Below are positions 1 through 11,299 of a stretch of 64,000 nucleotides of DNA, piece after piece. A program made the translations under genes and the position numbers. The DNA comes from Nectonema munidae. Lineage: Eukaryota > Nematomorpha > Nectonematoida > Nectonematidae. The notes under the pieces were generated by a model. It was not told where the DNA came from and did no database searches. It saw only the letters and a list, made by a program, of their open reading frames with translations. Every line of letters begins with the position of its first letter. Within the stretch, counting starts at the first letter, position 1. Location: NCBI GenBank assembly GCA_030549495.1, contig JAUIRK010000728.1:62001-126000 (forward strand), in the 5' to 3' direction.

Positions 1-479
1 GAATTTTTAAAGGATTTAATTTCTAATAATTTTTTACCACTTGTGACTAAGACTACTTAAACAAATTTCCTTACTCTATCACTTATTCACAACATCTTTT
101 ATAATTTTTTTTCCATGAAGTGAAAAGTTATAATATCACTAATGACGTTTCTTACGATTTTTCTACTTTTGTTTCATTTTTTTGTTTATTTTCTAAGTCT
201 AATATCTCTTCACTTCATCAATTACAGAAACGTATCAATTTTTTCTTGTTTAAAAGTTTCTATCATTTAAACTTTCCGTTTTTAATCAATAAAACTTAAA
301 TCTATTACCCATGGTTTAGCACAGAATTTTCTAATCTCACTATTTATGACAAAAAGATTTATATAAAATTTCCTAAATTCTATAGAAGTAAAATTAATCC
401 ACCGCTCAATACAAGATGCTCTTTTTACTCTTGTCCATCAAATTTCCGAATCTTTTTTTAATAGTCGAGCTAAACTTGC

Positions 480-1270
480 AATTTTTTAGACTTTAGAAGG
501 TGTTATTGCATAAACGTTATCTATATGGCATTAGGTATTCTCTTCTTGATTGGATTTCTTCTTTCCTTTATTCAAATTATGTTTACTATCAGAGTTGTTC
601 TATCATTGAAATGTAAGGTGTCCTTCAAGGATCAATACTTGGGCCTTATTTATTCATAATTTTATTAATGATATCATCAATTATGAATATTTTTTCATTT
701 AATTCTTTATGCTGAGGATATCTTCATAACTCATCCTGTTGAAAATGCCATGTTTTTAAAGTTTAATAAAATTAATGTTCTTTTAAATTCGATTAATGAT
801 TGTCTGCTTAATAATAGGCTTCCTTTAAATGTTTCAAAACGTTGTTACAATTTTTTTCTAATAAAAGTGTTGAAAGTGCTTGTCATCTTGAAATTAATCG
901 GCAAACTTTACATTCACTTTTTCAAGTCCGATATTTGAGGGTTGTACTTGATAGTCACTTAAATTTAAAAGAGATGTATGACACATTATTACCAAATTGT
1001 CTCGTCTATATGGAATTTTGTTTAAGTATAGGTTATACTTTGATAAAAAGTCACGTTTTACACTTTTTAATGCTCTGATTTACCTCATTTATTCTATGCT
1101 AATATTATTTAGTACAACACTGACAAACATCATCTAAAACATGATTCAGTCACGAAGAAATTTCTCAAATTTGTTAATTATTCTCTGCCTGAAACCTTTT
1201 TATACTCTTGATTATGTTGCAGCATATTTCTTGTGTACCTTTGATTTCAAATATGATTAATTAAATATAT
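480..1270 (+). mobile_element. decayed LINE, reverse transcriptase fragment
   Basis: Remnant of a non-LTR retrotransposon. Frame-broken translation gives a palm/fingers stretch of the form YGIRYSLLDWISSFL, then GVLQGSILGPYLF (reverse transcriptase motif with QGS.LGP), then LYAEDIF in another frame in place of the usual YADD box, then a thumb-like segment with RLYGILFKYR near 1000-1075. The type is Jockey/CR1-like. Many stops and frame changes show an old copy; neither a 5' end nor a tail is clear. It could be part of the same element as the RNase H fragment downstream, but the C-terminal style argues for two elements. Confidence 0.7.
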
Positions 1271-1534
1271 GTTTTAATTTCTTGTACTTTTCAAATACAG
1301 CTATGCATACTCATTTTACTATATCTAAAGATGCTCCACATTTAAAACTGCATCCAGTAAAGTTTTAAACGTCAAATTATAATAAAGATGCTGTTCAAGA
1401 AGTAATTAAATATAAAAAAATATTAATTGAAAATATAATTCATTTATCAAAGTATTATTAATGCATCGTTTAAAACAAAAATTTTTGAATATTGGTAAAA
1501 AGGATAGTTTTGTGATGGAAAAATAGTTTATCAC

Positions 1535-2475
1535 TATACAAGGTTCAAATTCACGCAACAAAGCAACCGCTGCTTGCGCTTTTTTAATCACAATACAAGT
1601 ACTCCTTTCTTCATACAACAAATGCAGACAGACAATAACACCTCCGCATATGAAACTGAAGCCCTAGCACTCCTAACATCATGCAACCACATCATTGATA
1701 ACCTAATCTTCTTTGATCCAAATTCAAGCACATAATATTTTTTACAGACTCACAAAACAATAAAAGACCTACAACTTAACAGAAAAATTCCCCTTTCAAC
1801 ATTAAACCTAGCCAAGAAATTAATCAACCTTAGCAAACCTTTCTCAATTAAACTTCTCTGGTGCCCCGCCCATTCCTCCTCCTTTGAGAATTTTTTAGTA
1901 GATCTCTTATGTACATTCATAACATCACAACATTTCTTAACCCACGCCCTCCCTCTATCTACTTTTGAAACATCCATAAACATCTCAACTAAAAACGAAT
2001 GGCTTTACTCAAATAACATACCGATCCCCTTATCCCAATTTGCACTAAATAAAAACATTACTCTTCTTCCCAATGGTTCACCTCACATTGCCCTTGTTAC
2101 GCTTACTTCTACAATTTTAATTTGCACTCTAACCCTTTTTTCATATTCGGCTGCCCTCATATCGAAACTCCAATTCACATTATACTCTATTGCTCAATAT
2201 TCTCATCAGAACGAACCAAGCTCATTGAAAAACAGATTTATATTTTAAGGATCTTTCCTCCTCTCTACAAAATTCTTATCATACCCCAAAATAATTCACC
2301 ACATCTCTCTTTTCCTATAATAGAACCATTACTCTCTACTCACCAACACTCAACTCCACCCTTATTAAACACCTTGCATAACCATACACAAGCAACCTAA
2401 TTCATACTTTTCACCTCACCAAGCTTTCTTATTTCTACTTTAGAGCTTAGATATCTCCTACCTACCTACCTAATC
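1535..2475 (+). mobile_element. decayed LINE 3' part with RNase H domain
   Basis: Translation on + from about 1535 gives GSNSRNKATAACAFLI, then YETEALALLTSC near 1645, then LWCPAHSSSFENFLVD near 1855-1900. These are the first-strand, ETEALA and PAH.S..N..VD signatures of the RNase H domain found downstream of reverse transcriptase in I/R1/LOA/Tad-type LINEs. After this comes a CPHIETPIHIILYC zinc-knuckle-like motif near 2150-2190, usual at the C-terminus of such ORF2 proteins. The first catalytic Asp is replaced (Gln before GSNS). The element seems to end in a (CCTA)n-like tail at about 2455-2475. The reading frame is broken several times. Confidence 0.65.
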
Positions 2476-2854
2476 TTATAAAATAACAAAAATATTTAAT
2501 GAAATTAATTTTTTTAACAAATATCAAAAATTAATGAGAAAACTAATATTTGCAAATATAGTTTCAACTGATAAAAGTGGGAGCATAGCTCGTTTGGTTA
2601 TGTTATTGAAAGTAAATCTATTGGTATTTCACCAAACCGTAAAAATTTAATCAAATGAAGAAAACATAAACATTATGAGTATAATTATTACTACTTTATA
2701 TCTATATTTATATCTGTATGTTATTTGATATTTTTGTATATAAGACAAAATTATTAAATTTTACTCCCATTATTTTTAACAAATTAATTTTTTTAGTTGT
2801 GGATATCGCATCCAAAGGAAGAATAATCATCCAAATCTGGACAGAGAGTACGGA

Positions 2855-2965
2855 TAATCACAATCAGGAATCGAACCCAGATAAACTAGACCTGTGCTTT
2901 CCAAATTACAGTTCTCAGTATCCTCTAATGCAGCCCGCTACCTCCTTTGAAGGATTGCGCATTTT
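2855..2965 (-). repeat. possible tRNA-derived (pol III B-box) repeat
   Basis: On the - strand the string GGGTTCGATTCC near 2868-2880 fits the B box of a tRNA-type internal promoter, preceded by a weak A-box-like stretch about 75 nt upstream. No cloverleaf could be folded by eye, so this is at most a SINE head or tRNA relic. Confidence 0.25.
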
Positions 2966-2969
2966 TACA

Positions 2970-3675
2970 TCTTTTTAATCAGAATAATATAAGGCAAAAT
3001 TTGTTCATAACTGGTGTCACTCATGAACCCACTTTATATTTGTTATTAAAAATACCCATCTTAACACATTTATAACGTATTAGTTTCTAAATGTTTACAC
3101 TTAATATAAAAATATTATATATTTTAAAGATATATAATTATTTTTTCATTATTTTTAACGTTAGCTGACTATTTTAATAATAAATTGTTTCAGACCTAAC
3201 GAAATATGGGAGTACTATTACTTCAATTTCCGAAATTATACATAAACCCTACCTTTATAAAAATCTCTTGAGATTAATCGTAGCCATTGAGAAAATTCTT
3301 ACTATAAATCCCCCTTGAACCTTTTCCTCATTTTTTTCTTCTTTTTTTTGCCTTTCTCTCTGTCCTTCACTCCATTTTCTAATTATATCTTCACTTCTGA
3401 TTTAGATGTTAACTAACTTCACAAAACTGCTAGAATCGTGACAATACATTTTGCTGAACTTATAACTCCTTTTATTTAAAACCTGTTTTAGCTCAATGCA
3501 AGTTTTGGGGTCCTTAGGACTTATAAACTGAGTCAATCTTTTTTTTTCCAATTTCAATCCAATTTAAAAAATGGAGTTTACTTGTTTTTGATAACCTCTT
3601 AGTTTTGATTTCCTAATTTGAAGTTATTGTAAGAAGTTTTTTGTTATATTATCCTCAATACTCTTTGTATTTGGT
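2970..3675. other. no gene seen; 5' flank or 5' UTR of LINE A
   Basis: AT-rich sequence without a credible ORF. The part nearest 3676 is probably the untranslated 5' region of the LINE that follows; its true 5' boundary cannot be placed without a second copy. Confidence 0.4.
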
Positions 3676-4229
3676 ATGGAAAATATATTTAAAATTTTGA
3701 AGTTAGCTGAAAATAAAGATTTCAAGGGGCTAAATTCTCTCAAGTTCTCTAAAGAATCTCTTACAAATACGATTGTTTATTTATTTGATAAACTTAAAGA
3801 AGTTCAAAGTACTAACACTGCTATTCAAAATTTTTCAACTAAATTAGATAAAATTAATGATCATCTGAAAGAAAAAACTACGTATATCTCTTCTAACAAA
3901 GATACCAGTACTAAGCCATCACAAAGAAGTTTTGCTCAAGTTGTTAGTGAACATAGAGTATCGAATTCTGCCTTCATTCCAAAATTGTCGTTAGAAGTTC
4001 CTAAGTTTTTCAACAAGAATCAGGAAAATAGCCTAAAAGTAATGGAGGATAGTCTTAGTCCTGCATCCAACAAACTATGCTTCACCAAATTTAAGCGAAC
4101 AAAAAACGATTCCTTACTTGTTGAATCATCAGATATTTCAAACAAAGAAAGCTTAAAGAATCTTCTTAAAGCAAAAAACTTTTCATTCCATCATATGAAA
4201 TCAAAACCTCCTTTTTTTTGTTTAAAAGG
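3676..4229 (+). CDS. LINE A ORF1, N-terminal part
   Basis: N-terminal half of the gag-like RNA-binding protein of LINE A. It starts MENIFKILKLAENK, is lysine/serine-rich with a possible coiled coil around residues 30-65 (LFDKLKEVQ...), and ends at the insertion in KSKPPFFCLKG. That ending resembles the KPPFHVVIKGL motif at the start of the RNA-binding fold before the zinc knuckles in arthropod gag-like proteins. The open frame runs on to 4275 only because it reads into the tail of LINE B. Confidence 0.75.
4222..4229. repeat. left copy of target-site duplication
   Basis: TTAAAAGG immediately left of the LINE B tail; the same 8 bases stand at 7453-7460. In both places they encode LKG of LINE A ORF1. 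The two G's could also belong to the GGAA tail, so the duplication is 6-8 bp. Confidence 0.75.
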
Positions 4230-4311
4230 AAGGAAGGAAGGAAGATTTTATTTTACGCGCAACTACAATACATAGTAAAGTATAGGTACAGTCACGCGGA
4301 GAAATATAGTT

Positions 4312-7120
4312 TCAGAGATAAATATTAAGAGAAGAGATTAAATCATTATAGCTTACAAACAGATAGGTTTTCAAATTCTTTCTAAAATTAATTAAACTTT
4401 CAGCTTCTTTCAGATTACAAGGTATAAGATTCCACAGTCTACATGCTTTATGGAGAGGAAGCCTACTTGCTAAGTTTTTAGAAATGAAACCAGAGCTTTT
4501 TGTTTCGACAAGAGATGCCAAGGCATGAGGTTTCTGGTATTTGTAACATTTAAAAATTAAAACCAAAAGCTTAAAAACAATTCTAGTTTCAATATTCAAC
4601 CAATGTAGTGCATTAAGAACGAGTGAGACGCTTTCATGTCTCATTTTTCCTGTGATTAAACGTGCACAATTATTCTGCAACACTTGTAATTTTTTTAACT
4701 TCACTTTAGGCAGCCCATAGAGCAAAGAGTTACAGTAATCTAGACGACATACAACGAATGCGTTGACAAGAGTGACAAGGTGGCTTTCAGATAGAAATTT
4801 TTTAAATTGTTGTAAGTTTCTCAGAAAGAGATAACCTTCTTTAAGCTTAAATTTAATAAAGGTATCATAAGATAAATGTTTGTCAAGAGGAACACCCAGT
4901 ATGTTGATTTCATTTTGAATCTTGATTAGATTCCCATCAATGTGAAGACTATGAAGCAAAAGATCACGTTGTGATGAGAAGACGATAACTTGTGTTTTTT
5001 CATTATTCAGTTTGAGTAAATACCTTTTCATTTCTTTTTTATTTTAGAATACAGGTTAGGAATTCTAGTTTGGAGAGTAGATGCTTTAAAATTTGAGTGA
5101 AAGACGTATAGATGTACAAGTCATCAGCGTATGCCAAGACGTTGAAACCAAGTTTATCAATGAAGTCTAAAAGTGGAGAATTAAAGATATTGAAGAAAAA
5201 AGGTCCTAGAACGGAGCCTTGAGGGACACCATAATTAGATGCAACAGATTCTGAGAAAAATCCATCTATACATGTAGAGTGCGACCTATCTTTGAAATAT
5301 GATGAAATCCAACTCAAGACTTTACCTCTGATGCCAAATCTTTTCTTTAAGATTAGTAATAATAATTGTCTATCAATAGTGTCAAAAGCAGACTGAATGT
5401 CCAGAGCAAGCAACACAGTGTGGAGATTTTTAGACATGTTGATTTTTATATCGTTCACAAGCGTAAAGAGTAGTGACTCTGTGCTACAATGTTTTTGGTA
5501 GGCAAAGAGGCTTTTATTAATTAAATTATTAGAAGTGAGATGATCTGACAGTCTTTTGAGTGCAACACGTTCAGCAAGCCTACTTAGGAAGCTAAGGCTG
5601 GATATGGGTCTAAAATCATTTAGATTGTCTGCATGGGCGTGAGAGCGTTTAGGAACAGGCGTGAGGATTGCTTCTTTTGAAAAAAGTAAGTACCTGTGGT
5701 AAAAGATTCGTTAATGAAGGAAACAAAAAGAGGTAGAAGAACATCCAGACAATTGTTCATCATATCAGAATTCAAACTATCAGCATGACCAACTTTAATT
5801 CCATGAACATCAATGATGTTTTCAAGTTCGTCTTGATCAGTAGGATGAAATTTGGTTAAAATTGAACAATGAAGGTTTCTGTTTTGATGTCAGATACATG
5901 AGTGCAGAAGTTTCAGCAATTAGGCATTTAGCAATGGAAAGAACTTTTCTATAAAAGAATTCATTGAAGAGGTTTGCTAACTTATATTTGTCTTTTGAAT
6001 AAGAAAAACTGTCCTGGCGTTTATTGATGCTTGACATTTCACGAACAAAACGATAAAGAGATTTAGCATCAGTCGATCTATTTATTACCTGGTCACAGTA
6101 TTGCTTTTTGTTTTCATGTAAAATTAACGAAGTTGAAGTTCTTAAAGCTTCATACTTATGACGGTGAGCATCATTTCGAGTTTTCAACCATTTGTTGTAA
6201 AGTTTTCTTCTTTGATTTCTCAATTTGATGAAGTCACTTGAAATCCATTTAGGTCTAGATAGACTAATATTTTTAGTCACTTTGGGAGCATATTTGTTCG
6301 TAATTTCTTCAATTGCTAGGCGGAAGTGATTAAATTGAATGCTTGCTTTTGTTTCATGATCCAACAAGGAAACTATTTTCATTTTTAATTCCTCTTTAAA
6401 CAAATCTTTATCAATAGTGGAAAACGTTCTAAAAGTGATAGATTTCTCTTTGGTATCAAGTAAGATAGGACAGTTAAGAGTGAAAACAATAGGATAATGA
6501 TCACTTAAATCGATAGGAATAATTTCAGTACTAAGGTGATTTATTAAGCCAGTTTCACAGCAAATGTTATCTAAGCAATGCCCAGCAGTGTGAGTTTGCT
6601 TCGATAACAATGGGTGTAGCGCAAATGCATCAAGTATGCTTAGAAATTTGAGAGTACATGAATTCTTAGAATTTTCAAAATGTAAATTGAAGTCACCAAG
6701 TATGACTTTATAAGAGGCAACTGTATTAAGTGATTCTATCAATTCAGAGATTTCATTAAGAAAATGGCTAAAAGTAACATTTATCAATCTGTAAACCAGA
6801 GCGAATGCCACACTAAAAATAGGAAATTTTAAAACACAACCTATAGCCTCAAAAGTTTTGTAGCTTTTAAGCTTGAGGAGCTTCAAATTTACACTTTTTT
6901 GATACAATATAGCAACACCACCTCCTCTTGAAGAACGAAAACAATGTTTCACTTCATAACCATTTTCAATAACTAGCGTAACGGTAGCATTAAATTGACT
7001 TGTCAACCATGTTTCGCAAATAAAGACAACGTCAGCTGACTTTGATTTACAAAAATCAATCACTTCTAAGCTTTTATTTTGTAGAGAGTGGACATTCCAC
7101 AAAACATAATTACATGATTT
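4312..7120 (-). pseudogene. LINE B ORF2: endonuclease plus reverse transcriptase, frame-broken
   Basis: The first frame (about 7120-5837) is the endonuclease, with ETWL, RGGGVAILY, ILGDFNLHF and LSDHYPIVF motifs. A second frame (about 5690-5039) gives NDFRPISSLSFLSRLAERV, ALDIQSAFDTID, GVPQGSVLGPFFF and the catalytic AYADDLYIY of reverse transcriptase. A third frame (5031-4312) is the thumb and C-terminus: KLNNEKTQVIVFSS, CRLDYCNSLLYGLP, NNCARLITG, ALHWLNIETRI and ACRLWNLIP, as in CR1/L2 elements. Frame changes fall near 5850, near 5690 and near 5035. The catalytic motifs are preserved, so the copy looks fairly young but inactive as written. Confidence 0.85.
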
Positions 7121-7130
7121 TGAAGTTGTT

Positions 7131-7452
7131 AGTTTTTTGGAACGAGAGAAGTAGATAAAGGAGCTTGAGAAGAAGACCTGAGAGAAGCAGTAGGTAATCT
7201 GTTCGACAATCCTTTACCAAGTTTCTCCTGAAAAATGGGACATAGTGAAGAATTTGCGCGATGATTGTTATCTACCGAATTATTTTTACTACAATTAATA
7301 CATTTATGAGATGAAGTCTGATCGAAAGATAAGCTGCAATCATTAGTTTCATGAGAATGAGCGCAAACAGCGCATGAAGGAGATCCAATGTTAGTACAAC
7401 TCGCTTTCCAATGGCCGTACTCCTGGCAATAATTGCAACAACCTTTAAAGAA
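7131..7452 (-). CDS. LINE B ORF1, C-terminal zinc-knuckle part
   Basis: The frame is open from the truncation point. It shows a CCHC knuckle CNYCQEYGHWKASC, a second one CAVCAHSHETNDC and a third, looser C..C...H...C (HKCINCSKNN...). It ends ...LSTSLVPKN and a stop near 7131. These are nucleic-acid-binding knuckles of a LINE gag-like protein. The N-terminal half is missing because the copy was truncated on insertion. Confidence 0.7.
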
Positions 7453-7460
7453 TTAAAAGG
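7453..7460. repeat. right copy of target-site duplication
   Basis: TTAAAAGG repeating 4222-4229. It marks the 5' junction of LINE B and restores the LINE A reading frame (LKG then INNSLSLDQLK). Confidence 0.75.
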
Positions 7461-7950
7461 TATTAATAATTCCTTATCTCTGGATCAATTGAAGATTCTG
7501 ATCTGCGAACAAAATAAAATTAACCCTGACGATATCTTGAAAATATTCAAATTTAAGGGTAAATCTACTTTTTTCAATATAGGTATATGCTTTAAATCTG
7601 GTGTTGTTAAATCCATATATAGCAAAAAATATATCTATGTAAATTGTATAGCTCATGAGTTAGAGTTATTGCGCACCTATATTAAAGTTTGTTATCGCTG
7701 TAATAAATATAATCATTATGCTGCAGAATGTAAAGCTAGTTCGCCTATTTGTAAGTATTGTGGCCTTTCGCATTTATCAAACAATTGCAATAAAAAAGAA
7801 ACTAATCTTTGTCATCTTTGCACAACTAAATCTTTAGAGTCGTCTCACATTTGCAACAGTAAAAAATGTTTTACTCTGAATAATTTTAAAATGCACTATG
7901 ATACATTGAATCTATCAAATTTGAACATTATTCTTAACGATTCTGAATGA
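7461..7950 (+). CDS. LINE A ORF1, C-terminal zinc-knuckle part
   Basis: Continuation of ORF1 after the insertion: INNSLSLDQLKILICEQNK, an RNA-binding-like fold, then three cysteine/histidine knuckles: CYRCNKYNHYAAEC, CKYCGLSHLSNNC and CHLCTTKSLESSHIC. It stops at 7948-7950, overlapping the ORF2 start. The upstream open stretch from 7411 belongs to LINE B and is not part of this protein. Confidence 0.75.
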
Positions 7951-10894
7951 ATGATGATTCCTTGAATAGCTATTTTGATCTTTCTGATTCATTTCCTTCA
8001 GAACATTATAACAGTCTTTTTTTTAATTTTTCTCATTTAGTTTCCTTTGATAAATTTCCTTGCTTTCGAAATAAGTTTGTGTGCATGAGCATTAACTGCC
8101 AATCTTTGAACTCTAAATTTGATGATGTTTGTAATCTTATAAAAAGTATAAATTCTAATAATAGGGATAATATATTAGTTGTCTGCGTTCAAGAAACTTG
8201 GCTTAATTCAAATTTTAACTTGTTTAGCTTCGATGAATATGAGTTTTTATCCCAGCCTGCACGATTATCATCTCATTCGGGACTTGGGTTTTTTATAAAT
8301 AATCTCTGTCAATTTGAAATAATTTATGATAATGAATCTGAATTTTTCGAATCTTTTACTATTGAAATTCACATAAAAAAAGGCAAAAATATAAAAATTC
8401 ATAATATTTATAGGCCCCCTAACAGCAATAATTTTTTTTTTGAATGGTTTCATGAATGATTTCGAAGTTTATCTCAATCAATTTGATTCTAGATGTAAAC
8501 ACTTAGTGTTTGGAGATTTTAATATAAATCTATTCAAGGTAGGAAAAAGTCAAACTGTTAATAGGTTTTTTGATCTTGTCGTCTCGTCTGGTTATAAGTT
8601 TGCTATCTCTAAAGTAACCCGACCTCAATTTAATACTCTAATAGACAATTGCTTGTTAGACTCTAGTACAGAATGTGATTCATACGTGTGGTCGTCTCCA
8701 ATCTCTGATCACTATCCTTATTTTGTAGCGTTAAATGTTGATAAAACATTTCATTTCAAAATGAAAAAGAAGTTAGACAAACGGAAACTTTTGCGTATTG
8801 TTGGTGAATATGATTTTTTTAAATTGTTGAAACCATTTTTTGACGATCCAAATATGTTTTTTTCATGTTTAATTGGTTTTTTAGAATACTCTATCACAAG
8901 TAGTACAGAATATATCAGTTACAAAAACAAGAAATGTAATAAGTTTGCTGCAACTTGGATGACTTCAAAATTACTCGAGCTCATTAGATATAGGGATAAC
9001 TTATATCTACAATTTATAAAAAGTAACAAAATGAATGCAAACATAAGGAATAAATATTTATTTTATAGAAACAAAATTAAAACGCTTTTGAAAGTTGCAA
9101 AAAATAATTACTTTCAGAAATATTTTTCAGAGTCGAAATCAATGAAAAACACATGGTCCAAAATTAATCTTTTGCTGAAATCTAAATCAAATAGTAAAAT
9201 TCATTTGAAAATTAATGATAAAATAGTTTTTGATGACTTTTCCATTGCTAACGAATTTAATAATTTTTTTACAAATCTTGGCAGTAATTCAGTAACATAT
9301 AAATTTTCTAATTTTCCAGTAGACCTTAGAGACAAGTTTTATCTCAAAAAATTCACCGATTCTGATATTCTAGATGTGGTAAGCAAAATAAAAAATAATT
9401 ATACTGAAGATATCTACAAAGTTTCACTCTATATTTTGAAGTTAATTTGTCCTTTTATTTCAAGAATTTTGGCAATTGGTTTTAATTCATGTATTGAATT
9501 CTCTGTTTATCCTGATGTTTTCAAACTTTCAAAAGTTTTGCCGATTCATAAAAAAGGATCCAAAGATTGCATAGAGAATTATCGAGCTATATCTTTAGTG
9601 CCATCAATATCTAAAATTCTTGAAAAACTTATTTACAAGCAAGTTTATCAATATTTTATTGGTAACTCACTATTGTATGAGAAACAATTTGGTTTTCGAG
9701 CCAAACACTCTGCTCAACTCCTCCATTCAATATTTTTAGATGATATTATGGATAACCTAGATGCTGGTATTGATCTGATGGCTATATTTATTGATTTGTC
9801 AAAGGCTTTTGACAGTATTTCCCACAATGTTCTTATTGATAAATTACATAGATATGGCTTTTCTCAAAATTCTTTATCTCTCTTTTCTTCCTACTTATCC
9901 AATAGACAGCAATGTGTTTTTTAAATGGAATCTATTCGGAGACTCAAACAATAAAATGTGGAGTACCACAAGGCTCGGTATTAGGTCCACTCTTGTTTTC
10001 AATATACATTAATGATGTTTCAACAACAGGAATATTTGATAAACTTTACCTTTATGCTGATGATATTGCAATTCTAGCCTCTAAAGATGACCCATTTTTA
10101 ATGGATAAATTTAACAAGCTAAGAGATTGGTTTCTATCTAATTCTTTGAATTTGAACCTGAGTAAATGCAAAGCTTTATGTTTTCCTAGTATTCCAAAAA
10201 TAAGTGCTCCTATTTTGCCTTTCGATTATGTCAATCAATTCAACTTTTTAGGCTTAACTATTGACAATAAACTAAGTTGGAAACCACACTGTTTATTAGT
10301 CCTAAAGAAAGTAAACAGTATTATAGGCATACTTAAGCATTTTCGTAATTTCTTACCCATTAATGTCAAACTTCTCATTTATAAATCCTTAATTGTGCCC
10401 CATTTTTTGTATAGCATCATTAATTGGGGTTATGCTGCAACTAATGAAATAAGTATCGCCCAAAAAAAGTAATTCGAATTATATTCAACACTTCCTACTT
10501 TGCACATACATCGAATCTTTTTTATGAAAATAAAATTTTGAAGTTTGATGACATATATCAACTTTATCTTTCCATTTTCTTTATTAAGTTCAATTGTTCA
10601 GAACTACCTGAAATCTTTTCTTCTTGGTTTATTTATAACTATGAACTTAAAACATTTTTCTTACGTAATCTTAATCATTTAGCTGTACCAAGATATAATC
10701 TTTCTAAATATAAACAAAAGTCATTGAAGTACAGAGTATGTATGCTCTGGAATAAAACCTTATCATTATACTTCAATGAGTTTGATTACACCTACAAAAT
10801 AAAGAGTGCAATGACTAGAATGTTTATTGACAAATATTTTTATATTTGCACTAAGACTAATTGTTTTTCCTGCTTACCTAAAAGTTTGAATTGA
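7947..10894 (+). pseudogene. LINE A ORF2: endonuclease plus reverse transcriptase
   Basis: Endonuclease domain: MSINCQSLNSKFDD, QETWL, then VFGDFNINLF and SPISDHYPYF. Reverse transcriptase: SKVLPIHKKGSKDCIENYRA, EKQFGFRAKHSA, IFIDLSKAFDSISH, CGVPQGSVLGPLLF and the catalytic LYADDIAIL. Then a thumb (LNLSKCKALCF, FLGLTIDNKLSWKPH) and a C-terminus to 10894. Four open frames are joined by three shifts. Each falls at a homopolymer: a T run near 8431-8440, a T run near 9916-9922 and an A run near 10462-10469. Apart from these the ORF is clean, so the shifts may be decay or base-calling errors. No RNase H is present. Confidence 0.85.
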
Positions 10895-11299
10895 TAAATT
10901 GCGATTGGCTAGCATACTTTTTTTTTTTTTATAAAATACATATTTTTTTTTTTATTATTTATTTCTAACTATTAATTTATTTGTGCGATTAATGTTTGTA
11001 AATTGTATGATTTATTTTATATATATATATATATGTTCTTCATAATGTGAATACCAATTTTTAGTGTATATTTTTTACTTTCTTTCTTTTAATTTTGTTT
11101 CAAAATTCTAAATACTCCTTTGTTTTCTAATCTCATTTTATATCTTAAGTTACACCTTTTAAGCGGCTATGACCTTCGGTGTACTTGAAATATATCGATT
11201 TATTTATACTACAATGTTCATTTTTTTTTTTTTTTTTAATTTTGTTAATCATAATAATCATTGATTTGTTTCTTAATAAATTTCTTCTTCTTCTTCTTC
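10895..11299 (+). other. LINE A 3' UTR and (TTC)n tail
   Basis: Non-coding, with several T-runs, an (AT)n tract near 11018-11032, AATAAA at about 11276 and (TTC)n at 11281-11299, which I take as the 3' terminus of the retrotransposon. Confidence 0.6.

Larger units (their letters stand above)
4230..7452 (-). mobile_element. LINE B, 5'-truncated CR1/L2-like LINE nested in LINE A
   Basis: Second non-LTR retrotransposon, read on the - strand from 7452 down to a GGAA-repeat tail (TTCC on its own strand) at about 4228-4244. It begins inside ORF1, in frame, so it is a 5'-truncated insertion. ORF2 carries endonuclease, reverse transcriptase and the long C-terminal region typical of CR1/L2 elements. 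It lies inside ORF1 of LINE A in opposite orientation and is flanked by the 8-bp duplication. LINE A must therefore have been present first. Confidence 0.85.
3676..11299 (+). mobile_element. LINE A, Jockey/CR1-like retrotransposon, interrupted by LINE B
   Basis: Two-ORF non-LTR retrotransposon. ORF1 (gag-like) starts at 3676, is interrupted at 4229 by LINE B, and resumes at 7461 in the same frame, ending at 7950. ORF2 starts at 7947, so stop and start overlap as ATGA. ORF2 has an apurinic-type endonuclease followed by reverse transcriptase and no RNase H. The 3' UTR ends in AATAAA then (TTC)n at 11281-11299. Without the 3.2-kb insertion the element would be about 4.4 kb, typical for the group. 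The left boundary is uncertain. Confidence 0.85.

Noticed and set aside
2855-2965. tRNA gene on -
   Set aside because: A B box is present but no cloverleaf or proper A box; kept only as a possible tRNA-derived repeat.
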